Shown: piece after piece, positions 35,301-47,408 of the stretch | How positions within the stretch are numbered: the stretch's first letter is position 1 | Layout of the letters: every line of letters begins with the position of its first letter | Assembly: GCA_003290165.1 (NCBI GenBank) | Contig: QNQO01006987.1 | Span: 62,001 to 126,000 of the forward strand | Source of the DNA: Berberis thunbergii | Taxonomy: Eukaryota > Streptophyta > Magnoliopsida > Ranunculales > Berberidaceae | DNA: 64,000 bases | Direction of reading: 5' to 3' | Notes under the pieces: generated by a model | What the model saw: the letters and a program-made list of their open reading frames with translations, nothing else | Told to the model about the DNA's origin: nothing | Databases searched by the model: none | Position numbers and translations under genes: made by a program

Positions 35301-38300
35301 TTTAGAATACTGATATATATATATATATACACATTTGCGTATTACCCGTGTGACGTGTCTACATCACTCCATATTATCTTTTTATATAATTATTTGTCTC
35401 TAAATCACTTTTATCTAAATCAATTAAATTTTAAGTACATCAATGAAATATCCCATTTTAGCATGCAAGCTAAAAGATTTCAGAGGTGTGCTACACTCGA
35501 TCAAATTTTGTAGTAAAAGTTGGTCAAATTTAATAGCTTGTAAGGAAATCTCAATTTAAAACTTCAATAAGTTGTACTGATCATTGGTTTTATTTGAAAG
35601 ATCATCAAAAGTGCATTTCAACAATAATACTAACTTTACCAAATACCACTTTTCCACCCAACCTAACACCTCAAAAACCAAAACCATAACTTCACCAAAT
35701 GCCACTATACCATAAAAACCAAAACACTCGTCCTTTCAAACCACGTCTCTCTCCCAAATCCAGAATCGAAACAATCTTCCTATCAAAACCACATTTCTTC
35801 CCAAATTCAAACCAAATCACCTTTTTATTTCCAAACCAATCCATGCTTCTCCTTCTGCCATGCTCTTATAGTAGTCCCTTCCTTTCCAAACACCTATAGA
35901 CAGTGAGGTTTCTACAATGTGTTCTAAGTTGGGTAGGGAAGATGAAGAAGATAGATAAGATGACGGGAACGAAGTGAACATCGAACACATCAATTCCCAT
36001 AAAAAGACCTCTGAAGAGATGTCGCCATTTCCCTACTACCATTGGGTTGTGCTTTTAGAAACCAGTTATCCACACTGTTTCTCTTGGTCTGGTAAGTAAT
36101 GATTGAGGTGATGGTGAATTTGAAGTCATCGATTAACAATTTCTAGGGTGTTATAGATGCAAGTCATTCAAGAAGCCAATGAAAATGAGGTATCAGGGTT
36201 TTTGATTTAAATTGGAGACTGGTTGGGGAAGCTGAAAATGGAACAGGTGATGGTGGTTATTGTCTTCATTGTTAAGGGAAATTTTGAGAGTTGAGATGGC
36301 GAAGAGGACTCTGTTTTGAGATTCTAAGGAGTAAAGCATCAGGGCAAAAACTTTTTAGTTTGAGGTGTGACCACTAGATATGATCTTATTTGTTCATTGT
36401 GATTAGTGAGAACTTGTTATAATCTACACTAGGAACTAACTTGAGATAAACTTATCTCCTTTGGTACCACCAATTCAAGCTGTTTTGTTAGATAGTGGTT
36501 TTACTATTCATAAGGATTTGGAGATAAAAAAGGGATAGGATTGAGAGTTGAGATTCATTTTCTATAATGGTATGTTTGTAAATATAATGTATGTATGATG
36601 GCAAAAGAAAAAGGAACATAATATGTAAAATGAGTGGAGTGCACATGTGGCGGATGCAATTTTTGTGTTTTCTTTTTTCGAAATGAAAATTTTCATAATT
36701 ATCTACTTAGTTGTCAGATTTTGGTAAACTTAGTATCATTTAAATGTATTTTTGAAGATCTTTCAATAAAATTCATGATTAATACAAACACTTAAATTTT
36801 AAAATATGCATTTCAAAAAATGTATATCTAATGCATTTCATGCTGTGATTTAATCTTTTTCAGTGGAATGAGAAGGGTTTCTTAAGGCTAAACAAAGAAC
36901 CCAAATTCCACTCCCACTGTTTTAAACTTTTTTTTTCGTCTGATAATTTTTTTTTACCAATTTTGACCCTAATATCTTAATACACTTTCTATCGTGCCAA
37001 TAGCACAGGTAATACACTATACACACACATATGTAGCATTCGAATTGACCCGATTTACATATGTAAAATTGAATTCACACTACACAAATGCATGAAATAA
37101 ATTTGCATACGTAAGATTCCTACCTTTCCATATATAATAAGGAAACTCTATTTCTACCAAAAATCGTGTCGACATTGAGGGATACTCCCATGGATAATCC
37201 ATGCTTAGATCATCAACTTCTTAACATATACGTTGAAAAGATTCAATTCTTTATTAATATTACAAACAAGGTTTCAAAATGTAATTGGGAACTGAGACAA
37301 TAGGCTTTCAGGAGACGTTAGGTGTAATTGAGACTTACGCCTCAATTGTTTGTTAGAATCATTTGATAAAATGCTAAAGGCATTGTGAAAAATCAGAAAA
37401 AATGAGATCATTATAAACCTATCAAGTACTCCATGACATTAACACAATACAACCATAATAAAGAAAAAATAATTTAGTGAGGCATAAGGGTCTGGTGGGT
37501 TTTTTTTCTTATATTTTAATTTTGTATCAAATCATTTGTATTCTGGTAATTGGTCTGTTATTTAATACAAATAGGATTTGTACCATGGTATTGGTGCTAA
37601 TGTTCCCCGTTTCATCAATTGGACTCGCAATTCAACGGTTCAAGACAAGAGCCAACTCACAATACTTGAAGTGTTAAGTGTTGACTCACTTGAACCGATG
37701 TATTGACTATCAAATCACTTTATGTGTTGAGTGTTGACTAATTAAATATGCTCACGGAGTTGCATATTTCAATTCAGAAAGCAGGGAGGTCAGAAAACAA
37801 GACGTTTTTGGTTAGAAAACACTCATGGATGTTAACTATTTTGTTGGAATATCGAAATTGTTGGGATGAGACGAAGAAAAGAATAATCATATTGTGGACG
37901 TTTTTGGTTAGAGAACACTCATGGATGTTAACTGTTTTGTTGAAATATCGAAATTGTTGGGACGAGATGAAGAGAGGAACAATCATATTGTTACTATTTT
38001 ATGTGAATCCAACTCTTATTGTTGTTATTAGGTACTCAAACAATATTTTCCTTCTCTTCTCTTTCGTCTTTCTCCAGCTTCGAGACTTCCCTCTTATCTC
38101 AATTTCTCTATGGTTCAACATAAGCCAATACACCCGCCTGAACGGAGTCTTACTCATTGTGCCTCACAACCTATGCCTCAGTTCCTACGCTTCACCACTG
38201 TATGACCTCATTAACACCCAACTGAGGATTCAGTTCCTAAAGTGACCGAGATGTGCTTCAATGCGTACCCTCAATGCGTTTTTTAAGCCATTGTTATAAA

Positions 38301-40411
38301 TATATCGAGAAGTGAATTGACAAGTGAAGGAATATGACTAATAATTCAAAACATACTGTCAAGTAAGTAAATAATACAAAAATATAGGTTGTCACCTTCG
38401 TATTATCACAATTGATTGTTTGAGTGGTTTTTGATCAAAGCGGATTAGGGTGTTAAGAAAAAGCCAATGAATATAATGAAAACAATGAAGCGGTGGGTGA
38501 AACGAGGATCAACTTCGATAGAACACGTTTGTTGACGAAAGAGGTGGTGTTCATGATGATGGTTTGGCATTGATACGGTAGAGGAAATGGTGCAGAATTG
38601 AGTCGAGCTGATCTAATTTATAGCTTTGGAAAAGGACCAATCAAGAAAAAGGGGCACAATGGTATTTAAAATATTTTTTAAACCCTTCTTTCATTTCCAT
38701 CAAATGACCCTAAAGAAAAAATGATCAGTTAGAAGTCAATTTCTTTAGTTCAACAGACAACAGGTTTTACATAATAAATTAAATGTTTGCTTACAGTCTC
38801 TTTACTTTATAATTATATTAGCCTTCAGCTGAATGGCATGCTCTCAAAAAGGGAAAAAAAAACAAAACCAAGATTGTAGTTGATTGCCGAATGATGACTG
38901 AACAGAAATGACTTGAATGTAGTAATATTACAAAAAGTATTCAAAGTTCAGAGAAAAGGATTTGCAATTTAGAATTGCCATGTTATGAAGTTGTCAAAAT
39001 CAGGAAATCTACAATTACTGCTATCATCATCTTACAGAAGCTTAACCACTAAACATTATTGGATTCCAGATAATGGATTTGCTTTTGGATTTGATACATT
39101 ATTCACAAATTTTTATGGAAAATTTTATTAGGTTTTTATACACATGCATTTTTGTACTTTCTGCCTTCTTCCCTTTGCTTAAGCTATCTCTGTATGATCA
39201 GGTTGGGTCCTATGCAGTGTTCATGTTGAGGCATAAATATATATTTGGGGGCGCAAAACAAGATTTACAGCATATAGCGCAAGTGATCTCCCTAAACATG
39301 GTATTATTTTCTGATCTTTTAGTGTCAGATGGTTGATGTCTCACAAACCTTATTTGGAAAAATTGAAAATCCTGCAATGATTGGTCAAAGCTTAGTGTCA
39401 TGGGATGGCTTACTTTTCCATATTCATTTGCAATAATGGGAAGTTGCCCGTGGTGGTTAGTATGACTTATCCTTGTGTGAAAAATAATAACATCAAGGTA
39501 AAATCATAGTTGATCAACTAAAGTTCATCGCATTCCATTGGTCCCTTATAGTAGCTCCTATATGCTACACCTACTATATGCTATTGGTTGTGAATTCTGA
39601 TTTTGCACTAAATTGGAAAACTATTGAGAAAAGAAGTTAGTCAATTAGAAGTGGCTGTTAGAAACATTAAAATGAGCACTATATTCAGATCAGCTTGGGA
39701 ATAACATAATATTTTAGGTTGTGTTTAGTTGAAGGTAACAGACTTCATGGAAAAATAGTAGGCACGAGGAGAGAAAGAGGGAGAGAGGGTAAAACTTGAA
39801 GATTACCTTCAACTATATGTTTTCTCACAAAATGATGGATTTCCTTTATGTTATGTTATTTTATTTATTTATTCTTTTGAATACTTCACCATGAAAACTC
39901 AAGAAACATAGTTATCTTCAACCTCATGCACTTAAAATTTGTTATTCTCTCCTTCCTCTACTTTTATTTTTATTTTTATTTATTTTACTTAATTGATTAA
40001 TTTGTGGTTTTTCATGGAGATTTTTTTTTCCTCGCATCGAACACACCAATAGTGTCATTTTGTGGACGTTCTGTAAACTACTAATAAGTGGATATGGTGA
40101 TTCTGGTTTGCAGGTAATTGGGATATTATCCAAGGGCATCGATAATTGGGGGCACGTAAGTATAGACCAAGAGACTAACTCGATGATAGATTAAAATAAA
40201 TAAATAAATAAATAAATAACAGGACAAAGAAACCTTTAAGATAGCTATGTTTTTTACTATTTGTTTAATCTTTTAGCTAGGAGGGTTGCTTGGTGGAGTT
40301 GCTATATCATGGTTTGTTGGACCTGCATGGAAGTATGAACCCCGTTCCAAGGATGGGATATTGGCATTTGCTGACAAAGCTCCAATTTTCTATCTAAGGA
40401 AAGCAAAATAG
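29383..40411 (+). CDS. RBL10: Chloroplast rhomboid-like protease (RBL10 type), nine exons
   Basis: Exons: 29383-29565, 31163-31419, 32455-32509, 32600-32680, 32777-32873, 32972-33039, 39202-39300, 40114-40155, 40277-40411. All have GT-AG borders and correct phases, giving about 338 residues, close to the family's usual length. An alternative TAG acceptor at 31,138 would add eight residues in frame. The N-terminus is Pro/Arg/Ser-rich and resembles a plastid transit peptide. Rhomboid marks: [11 protein letters not shown] (about 175-185), HxxxN at His190/Asn194, catalytic Ser241 in GASGAIFG, and His294 in NWGH followed by LGGLLGG. Five or six hydrophobic segments are visible. Rhomboids cut membrane proteins within the bilayer; Arabidopsis RBL10 acts in the plastid inner envelope and affects membrane lipid make-up. 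RBL11 is the alternative name. This is the only intact host gene in the window. Confidence 0.92.
30036..31010. mobile_element. Non-autonomous hAT element in intron 1 of the rhomboid gene
   Basis: The left end is CAGTGGCGGATCC and the right end, reverse complemented, is CAGTGGCGGACC, a near-perfect TIR pair typical of plant hAT elements. The 975-bp interior has no transposase and contains a (TA)n run at about 30,789-30,811. Flanks CCTTTCCT and CTTTTCCC may be an eroded 8-bp target duplication. It lies wholly within intron 1. Confidence 0.75.
31586..32110. other. Unidentified repeat-like insertion in intron 2 of the rhomboid gene
   Basis: Base composition is more balanced than in surrounding intron. 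On the minus strand two frames (31842-32042 and 31586-31831) look like a broken polyprotein piece ([27 protein letters not shown]), but I cannot name a family. No termini found. Confidence 0.3.
34638..35310. mobile_element. GC-rich MITE with imperfect terminal inverted repeats
   Basis: The ends read GTGTTCTAAAAATCGGCC and, reverse complemented, GTATTCTAAAATTGCTAG. Each is followed by a block rich in GCCTAGGCG/CTGGGCGG motifs, while the core is AT-rich. The AT-rich flanks (CATATATAA, TGATATATA) could be a target duplication. No coding capacity. Superfamily uncertain. Confidence 0.55.
37801..37992 (+). repeat. 96-bp tandem duplication in intron 6
   Basis: Two copies beginning GACGTTTTTGGTTAGA start at 37,801 and 37,897 and differ at about ten positions. 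The long frame at 37748-38245 exists only because the 96-bp unit is open in this frame; it resembles no protein. Confidence 0.85.
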
Positions 40412-42070
40412 CAGCTGGATGACACAACTGAATTGCCCTATCATGACGAGGTGTTTTCATATGAAGAAATACTAGATATCTATTTCAAATATAGAAATCC
40501 CAAAGCATTTGTTGCATAAGAGTTGTACGATTTCCTTCTTTCACTTCTTTATAGGATAACCCTGTCAGAGTCATCACATTGTCGTTTTTTAGGGAACAAT
40601 GATAATTAGTAGTATAATTTCATATAATTCCAACCCCAAATTCTTGAGAGTTACCAGTCATTTTTTACCAGGGTTGAGCTTCTTTACACTTTTATCCCTT
40701 TTATAATTGATGTTTGTGGTTATGTATTTCAGTATGGAACTATGACAGCAGTAATTAATAAGCGACCCACACTCTAATAAATGGTTGATATAAATGAAGT
40801 CATGTAAGTACGCTGTGTGTCAGAGAGGTGAAGCTTTGCTTAGAATTTAATTATGCAACCAAACATACTTGATCCTCAGCTGGGCTGATTACATCAAAAC
40901 CGTAAATTAGTCCTCGGTGTGTTTTTACTACTTCCTTTTCTTCTTTCTTATTTCATGACCCACTGTAAATTTAAGTTGCTCACTGTTACCATGATCATGG
41001 ACAGTTTTCATTCTGTAATGAATTTCTCAAATCATATTTGCAAGTAATTGACACTATTATGTAGTTGGGGATTGCAAATTTATGGATTATGGTTCTTAAT
41101 TACCTTTTTGCAATTTATCGATTATAGTTTTAGTACTCAATTTACAAAACTGAAGTCTGAGAACCCATTTTGTTAATATCTGATAATTGTCTTTTTTTTT
41201 CTGAAATAAACTAATAGAAGTATAACCAATTCTGAAATAAACTAAGAGAAGAGTAACCAAGTCTCCGTAAAATTCACTTCATTTCATTTGTTGTGTATAT
41301 GTATAAGGTGCAACAAGTCTATATATATGCATGTGAAATTAGCATTAGATGGACATCCACACATGCAAAGGGTGTTGTCGTGCTAGTGTCACACCTATAA
41401 AAACAACGGAAAATGATTTTTAAGGCATATTTTTTTTTACAAAATAGAGCATTTAGATGTCGTAGTTGATGTAATGGTTAATTTGTGCTTACTTTTATAC
41501 TTTTATGACCAACAAATATTTCTTTATTAGCTTGAGTTAATTCAAGACATCTTTACTTTTATACTTTTATTACCAATAATAACTATTTTATTAATAATTC
41601 TAATTTTTTTTACCATTAACCCATTCTCACCCCATGCCGCTGGTAGGTATAGATATTAATTAATCTAATTATGGGCAACCAATTATAAATTTGTATTGAC
41701 TGACAAGTTAATCAAATTATTATGCTAAAGTTTGGTATTAGAAATTTGGTTTTAATTGTTTAATAAAATTAATTTGATTAACTTGTCATAAATTTGATTA
41801 GAAAAGTTTACAGATACTCTGCATTACTTTTCTTAATGATGATTAGAAATTTGGTTTTAATTATCATTGATTCTTATTCCATAATATAGTTAATAAAATA
41901 AAATTTCCCACTATCTAAATTTGATTTCTTATTCTTCGATGCATGGGTACTTGTAAAGTAATATATTTTATTCTCTTTTCGCTATTTAGTCACAAGCTAT
42001 CTACCACAAAGCATGATCACTTAGAGGTGAAATTAGAACCAATATTGAATAATATAATTTCATGTAAACT
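40412..42070. other. 3' flank of the rhomboid gene
   Basis: After the stop the same frame stays open for 35 codons to TAA at 40517-40519. An AATAAA at 40776-40781 could be the polyadenylation signal. The rest is AT-rich with no gene, apart from the repeat at 41400-41645. Confidence 0.5.
41400..41645 (+). repeat. Repeat family copy, inverted relative to 57050-57350
   Basis: About 245 bp match the reverse complement of 57050-57350 with moderate divergence. Landmarks are GATTTTTAAGGC, TACTTTTATACTTTTATGACC and AATAATTCTAATTTTTTTTA. It has no coding and no clear termini. The pair lies either side of the LINE and the complete CACTA element. Confidence 0.7.
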
Positions 42071-42589
42071 AAATTTTTTATTTTTTGGGTCAAACAATAA
42101 GATTTTTATTTAAGGGGAAGGCAAACCACAAAGAAGAATGTACAATTTTAATTTAAGAAAAGCCCACAACAAAGAGTCCAAAACTATCAACTACCCAAAA
42201 AGAAAAAAAAAAAAAAAAAAAAAAAAAAAAACAGACCTGAACAAGCTCTCTAAAAAAATTCAGGAAAAAAGAGTTCTGAACAATAAAGCCTCGTAAAGAA
42301 CTAATAAAAAACCATGAGCTAAACAAACTCCAAACAAAAGCCATGATCAAACCGCGAGACGAAAAAGATTGGCACAAGACCCCTGCAATACCAGACTAGA
42401 AAGAAACGAGAATCACAAACTTACCACTAAATTGGCCAATAACCTCAACCTAAATACAAACTTGCACCATATCTAAGGCTCGGTCTGTATCTAGACTGAG
42501 ATCAATCCATATAATATTGCCAATATTTCTGAAAGATGAACGAACTTCGTCCTTATCGCCGCTAAGTTCTAATTCAACTGGGTGTCGCC

Positions 42590-44116
42590 CTAAGCCACTG
42601 AGATCATTGCCAAGATTTGCCCTTGAACACTCGCCTGAAGTAATCCCAACGAGCTAGTATGAGGTGGCTTTGATAAAATATTGCCCTTAAACACTCGCCT
42701 GAAGTAATCCCAACGAGCTCCCAATTGAACAGGCGTGGAAGAGTTTCCCTCAAGATGCTCAGCGCAAGGTTCAAAACCTGGCGGGAAAGGAAGACTGTTT
42801 TCCTGGATTGGGTCTGAAGTTAAGCTCTGCTCCAATTCAACATTTGCATCCAATTGTTCCACCTGCCCTGATTTCTTAGAAATGCACGCTTTTTCATTTG
42901 CCTTTGTTTTAACATGAGAGAGGACATAGTTAGGAAGACTGAGAAATTGGCCCAAAATAGAGATCGATCTCTTTGCGCCTTTTTGGCATGTTTACAGGCC
43001 CTATTATCTTGTTTTGCAAACTTGTTCAGGAGATGGTCCAAATTGAAAAGGTCCTCCATTGCCTCGAGATACGAGATCTGATGAGTAGTAGCTCTCTGTT
43101 CCTGAACTCTCTCCTCAGCTCTGATCTGTTCTCCTTCCAATCGAAGTCTCTCTTCTGATACACCTTCTAGTGACTCAACACATTGTTTCGACTTAGATAC
43201 CTGGGTCGGTCTTCCTTTCCCCTTATGTAATGAACTCGGTCGAGAAGTCGCAGCCGCCGAGTTTTCACTACTCGGAACAAGACTCGATTGCACCAATGGG
43301 CGTTGCTCTAACTGTACGGCCTGTCGAAGAGATGTGTCAGGAAAGATCTGAGCTTTGGGTTTCCAAACATGTTGTTGCTGACTGCCAACCCTCTGTTTGG
43401 TATTAATAAACACCAGTAAAGCAGATTGCCTACTTGACATTGCCGCCGGTGACCAATAGATCTTTGAGTCAATCATCGTCCTCGCCAAATATACCCCATT
43501 AACTCCAAAAAGATGTTCCACCCGAGGAAGAGGTACCCCAAGAAATTTGGAAAGGAAATCAAGTGAAGAATCATGCCTAATATTAGCCGATTTCTCCGAC
43601 TTTTTCCTGACAACTGAGGAATTGGGATAACAAAAACTGTTGTTTGAAGCCACCTTAGCATAAGACCTATGACAGGGAGGGGGATTCCATTTGGCTGCTG
43701 AGTGAGAGAAGTCCTGGTTTTGGATGTTTGAGGTCTGGGTATCAGTTGCTTCTAATGCTTGACAGTTGCCCCATTCACCAGTTTGGCCAGAGTTAACCAA
43801 TCCTTGCCATCAAAATCGGCTGGAACTCTCAAAGTCTTGGTTCCAGAACGCCAGCCAACCATGATTGAGAGGAAAACACCACCTCTATTTGATTCCCTTC
43901 TTTCTAACTGGCAGTGAAGCTATGTTTGTCTGCTCTAACAGCTTTTTCGAGTTGTAACCCTAACCAAACTCCCATACTAGATTCCAAAAAAACCTTAGCC
44001 CAAAACTTCACACTTGATTCAAATAGGAAGAAACCACCTATGGTCTTCATAGTCACAAACTCATTTCTTTCGATTTTAACTACTGATTTACTTCCATCAT
44101 CAACTGCCATCTTCAA
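42590..44116 (-). pseudogene. LINE ORF1-like remnant
   Basis: The first frame (44116-43904) contains FVTMKTIGGFFLFESSVKFW and the conserved acid/hydrophobic N-terminal block of plant LINE ORF1. A frameshifted stretch with WLAFWNQDFESS or TLRVPADFDGKDWLTLA follows. The long 326-codon frame (43800-42820) has HRSYAKVA, a Gln/Ser-rich middle and a Glu/Arg/Gln-rich coiled-coil-like part (about residues 200-245). The last frame (42955-42590) contains SLPFPPGFEP, a motif frequent near the ORF1 end. Frames are interleaved by shifts. ORF1 proteins bind element RNA; no zinc knuckle is seen here. Confidence 0.6.
42617..42719. repeat. 64-bp tandem duplication in the LINE ORF1 remnant
   Basis: A 39-bp block containing ACACTCGCCTGAAGTAATCC occurs at 42617-42655 and 42681-42719 with one difference. 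It duplicates the end of the last ORF1 frame. Confidence 0.85.
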
Positions 44117-44819
44117 TCAATCCACCGTGCCGAAAATGCCGACAGCAAGGAAACTGTTCTGGAAGGTGTGTCCCTCACCGTTCAGATTTTTCCCTCAGAG
44201 AAAGCTTTGAGAAGATTGTTCAGGAACCCACCGTTCAAATTCGCTTCATCACCTCAAAAACCCCCGATCAGAAACTCATCATTCAGAAAAACCATTATTC
44301 GATCAGGAAAACACCGGTAAGAAAAACCTCCATTTAGATCTGCATCAGCAACCCGCTTCAAATACCTTTGCTCAGAAACCGCCGTTGAGATCTGCTTCAG
44401 AAACCCACCTTTCAGAAACCCCACTCAAGAGGAAACAACACTTCAGAAACCACCGTTTAGGTCTGCATCCGAAACCCCTTTTCAGAAACCCTCAAGAGGA
44501 AACCCCATTCATGCAGAACTTAAGAAGAACCATTGTAGCAGAAGAAACCCAACTCAAATAGACCCATGGCTGATCACATTCACGCAGACCCGCCGTTCAC
44601 CTTCACGAAGACCCCCATGAGCTTCTCACGCATACCCGTTGTTCACCCTCACGAAAACTCGTCGTTCACCCTCGCGCATATATACCTTCACAACCAGTCA
44701 AATCAAACACATTCAGAGTGACAAAACATTCAAGAATAAAAAAATGCTAACATGAAAATATTAATGTAGCCATCTGTCACTACACCAAAAGAGCCATTTA
44801 GCTACGCCGAGTTGCCCAC

Positions 44820-45240
44820 GGTTCTAAACCGTTGGTGCATTTGCCACGGCCAGAAACCGTAGCTATACGTACCAACGGCCTAAAACCGTGGGTAATAAAG
44901 ACACTTGCCACGGTTTCAAACCGTTGCTATAGTTGGCACGGCTAACAACCGTGGCTAATAATAGCAACGGCTAAGGACTGTGAGAAGTATTAGCAACGGC
45001 TTCAAACCATTGCAAAAAAAAAAATTAGCAACGGCTCAAAACCGTTGCAAAAAAAATTTAGCAACGGTTTTAAACCGTGGCTAAGCTTAGCAACGGCTAG
45101 AAACCGTTGCAACCAAAAACTTTAGCAACGGTTCTAAACCGTGGCTATATCTAGCAACGGCTCAAAACCGTTGCAAAAAAAAATTTAGCAACGGTTTTAA
45201 ACCGTGGCTAGCTTTAGTGATGGCTCAAAACCGTGGCTAC
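44820..45240. repeat. Left sub-terminal repeat array of the CACTA element
   Basis: About fourteen copies of a palindromic unit close to CAACGGTTTTAAACCGTTG, spaced 25-40 bp, in both GTGG and GTTGC ended variants. In En/Spm such sub-terminal motifs are TNPA binding sites. The inverted copies could also fold into long hairpins when transcribed. Confidence 0.88.
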
Positions 45241-45560
45241 ATGAAAAGCTGAAAAAAAATTGGGCGGGCTTCCCTCCTTTTGGCGCTCGACCTTCCCTCC
45301 TTTCGACTTCACAATTTCACCAAATCGACTCTCCCTCCCTCGACCTGCTTCCCTCCATCGACCTGCTCCCTCCCTCGAATCGACTTCCCCCCTGCTCCTT
45401 CTCCTTCCCTGCTCCCTCCCTCGACTCGACTTCCCCCCTGCTCCTTCTCCTTCCCTGCTCCCTCCCTCGACTCCCCTCCTCCCCTCCTTCCCTGCTCCCT
45501 CCTTCCCTCAACTTCCCTCGACTTCAAAATCGATCAACCACTGCATTATATATAGGTACT
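45241..45560 (+). repeat. CT-rich tract with a ~57-bp tandem repeat
   Basis: TCCCTCCCTCGACT and CCCCCCTGCTCCTTCTCC blocks repeat about every 57 bp (near 45,378 and 45,435), then degrade. The Pro/Ser/Leu frames here are by-products. In CACTA elements this position is between the left sub-terminal array and the promoter/TNPA leader. Confidence 0.75.
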
Positions 45561-47408
45561 CTCTCTCTCTTTTATTTATTATGAAATTAGGGTTCATCAG
45601 GGTTGTGTTTTATTTAGGATGAAATTAGGGTTCGATGATTTTTTTTTTTTTACAATGAGCATTTTGTTCGATAATTAGTATTCTTGTTAAACTCCCCTCA
45701 TTGCTCAATACAAGATTTCCAACTGTGTTTTGATGGTATTTTGTTGCTTCCAGAATTCTTGTATTGTTTTCAATTGTGAATGCCAAACCAATAATCCCCT
45801 GCTATAATATATGCTGCCCATGTAAGTAAGTACAACTTATGCATAAAAAACTATTGATTCCTTTTGATTATATCCTATTTTAACGTTTCAAAACTGTGTT
45901 TTATAGTCTTGATGTAGCTAGGTTCCAGAGGGATGCTACCTTTTTTTAATGATCAAGTCACTATAGCATAATTTTTTTTTCCGGCATTGAGCGCAATAGA
46001 TTCAATAGATGATTTGATTAAAATTAGTTTTTCATATAGGTTAGTGTGAGAGGTAAGATAGCACGAAAAGCTAATGATGCTTATTGTTTGGTCCCTTGCT
46101 TAAAAGATCTAAATCCCTAGCCTTCTATTTGAATTAACTATGATATTATATTATGTTGAGGTTTAATTAAGAAAAATTAGATGATGGATGGATGTTTTTC
46201 TTGGTGAATGAAAATAGGTACAACTAATAAAACAAGTATGATATGATTAAAGTCTATGATGAATATAGAAATGTACAAGTGAGAGTTAGGGGGAATGCAA
46301 GTACGGATAAGTTTGGGTGTTAGTGCAGGCTGCAGGGTCAGGTACCTTGCAATGGTGACTTGACCACTCACCCATCCATTCATCCCAACGGTCTCCTATT
46401 ATTATTCCTACCCTAGCTTATAGCCTATATGCACCAATGAAACCAAACAAAAAAAAAGATCGAAAAAATCGTCGGTGATATATTTTGAATTTTGATGCTG
46501 TAGAGGAAGGACTGTTGATCAGTGGTGGTGGGGGTTGGTCCCCTCCTCTCCTCTCCTCTCCTATCCATCTCTCAACATCTTATCTGCGTACAGGAAAAGT
46601 AGTCTCTTTTTCTGGCTCACTCGCTCACTATTCTTATTTCTTTCATTGCTTTCTTGTTTACATCATGACATATGTAGTATCTATCTTTATTTTCTTTCTT
46701 TAGTTATAGAGAGAGACTTTTTGGTTTTTGGTTGGTTGCATAAATAATTTATCACTCCATCGTCTTTATTCTTTCATCAACCAAAAAAGCAATGAAGAGA
46801 GCAATGAGAGAGACTGGACACTAAACATGACTCAACCCCATCATCATTTATACAACTTTATTAGTCTGATATATAGTATGGGCTGGTGGATCCCACCCCC
46901 ACCACAAAACAAAACGGCGCACTTGTCCACGTACTCACAATTATAAGTCATAACATGCACCATTATCTGTCTACACAAAACCAAAACCCAACCAGACCCA
47001 TCCATAACTTGCTGCTGCTCTTCTTGTTATTGAATATCTAGTCATTTTATGAGTTTTGTTTTCTCAGAAGAAGATACAAATCCAATATTGCTTGAGAAAG
47101 AAAATATATGTGATGCTTGCGAATTTTTACTTTTCCTCTTCACTTGGTGCTTTAGAAGTGAAACACCCTGATTACAGCATTCCACATAATATTGTCTGAA
47201 GGAATAAAAGGCCACCAAATGTATATATGTATTATAAGGTTGCGAGTAGGAATTGGAGTTTATGCTTGATGAAGTTTTGTATGGTATATGCTATATGAAG
47301 TTTATGCTTGGAGTTTTTCAATACACGTTCGAAAATATATGGTATATGCTTGATGAAGTTCTGTATCTTCAATAATCCACTGTTCTTGACTTGAATGTGT
47401 ATTGCCAG
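45561..47408. other. CACTA interior without a recognised gene
   Basis: Mostly AT-rich. A CTCCT-rich run occurs at about 46,535-46,565 (TCTCCTCTCCTCTCC). Short frames match nothing I know. It may hold captured introns or upstream DNA. Confidence 0.45.

Larger units (their letters stand above)
33040..39201 (+). other. 6.2-kb intron 6 of the rhomboid gene
   Basis: This long intron separates the exon with the catalytic Ser from the next exon. It holds a GC-rich MITE (34638-35310), a 96-bp tandem duplication (37801-37992) and otherwise AT-rich DNA with no recognisable gene. Both splice sites (G|GTAAGC and CAG|GTTGGG) are canonical, and the reading phase is preserved across it. Confidence 0.8.
42070..44700 (-). 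mobile_element. Internally deleted LINE, minus strand
   Basis: On the minus strand the order is a leader with repeated GGTTTCTGAA motifs (about 44,700-44,120), an ORF1 remnant (44,116-42,590), a run of about 28 T (A on the plus strand, 42,203-42,230), and a 3' end. That end has an AATAAAAATCTTATTG signal and an A-rich tail at about 42,070-42,090. No endonuclease, RT or RNase H is present, so the element lost its ORF2. The target duplication was not resolved. Confidence 0.7.

Noticed and set aside
37748..38245. 165-codon frame in intron 6
   Set aside because: Created by a 96-bp tandem duplication whose length is a multiple of three; no family resemblance.
45204..45622. Several Pro/Ser/Leu-rich frames of 90-126 codons on both strands
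   Set aside because: They come from a CT-rich tandem repeat inside the CACTA element; open in many frames at once, which real genes are not.
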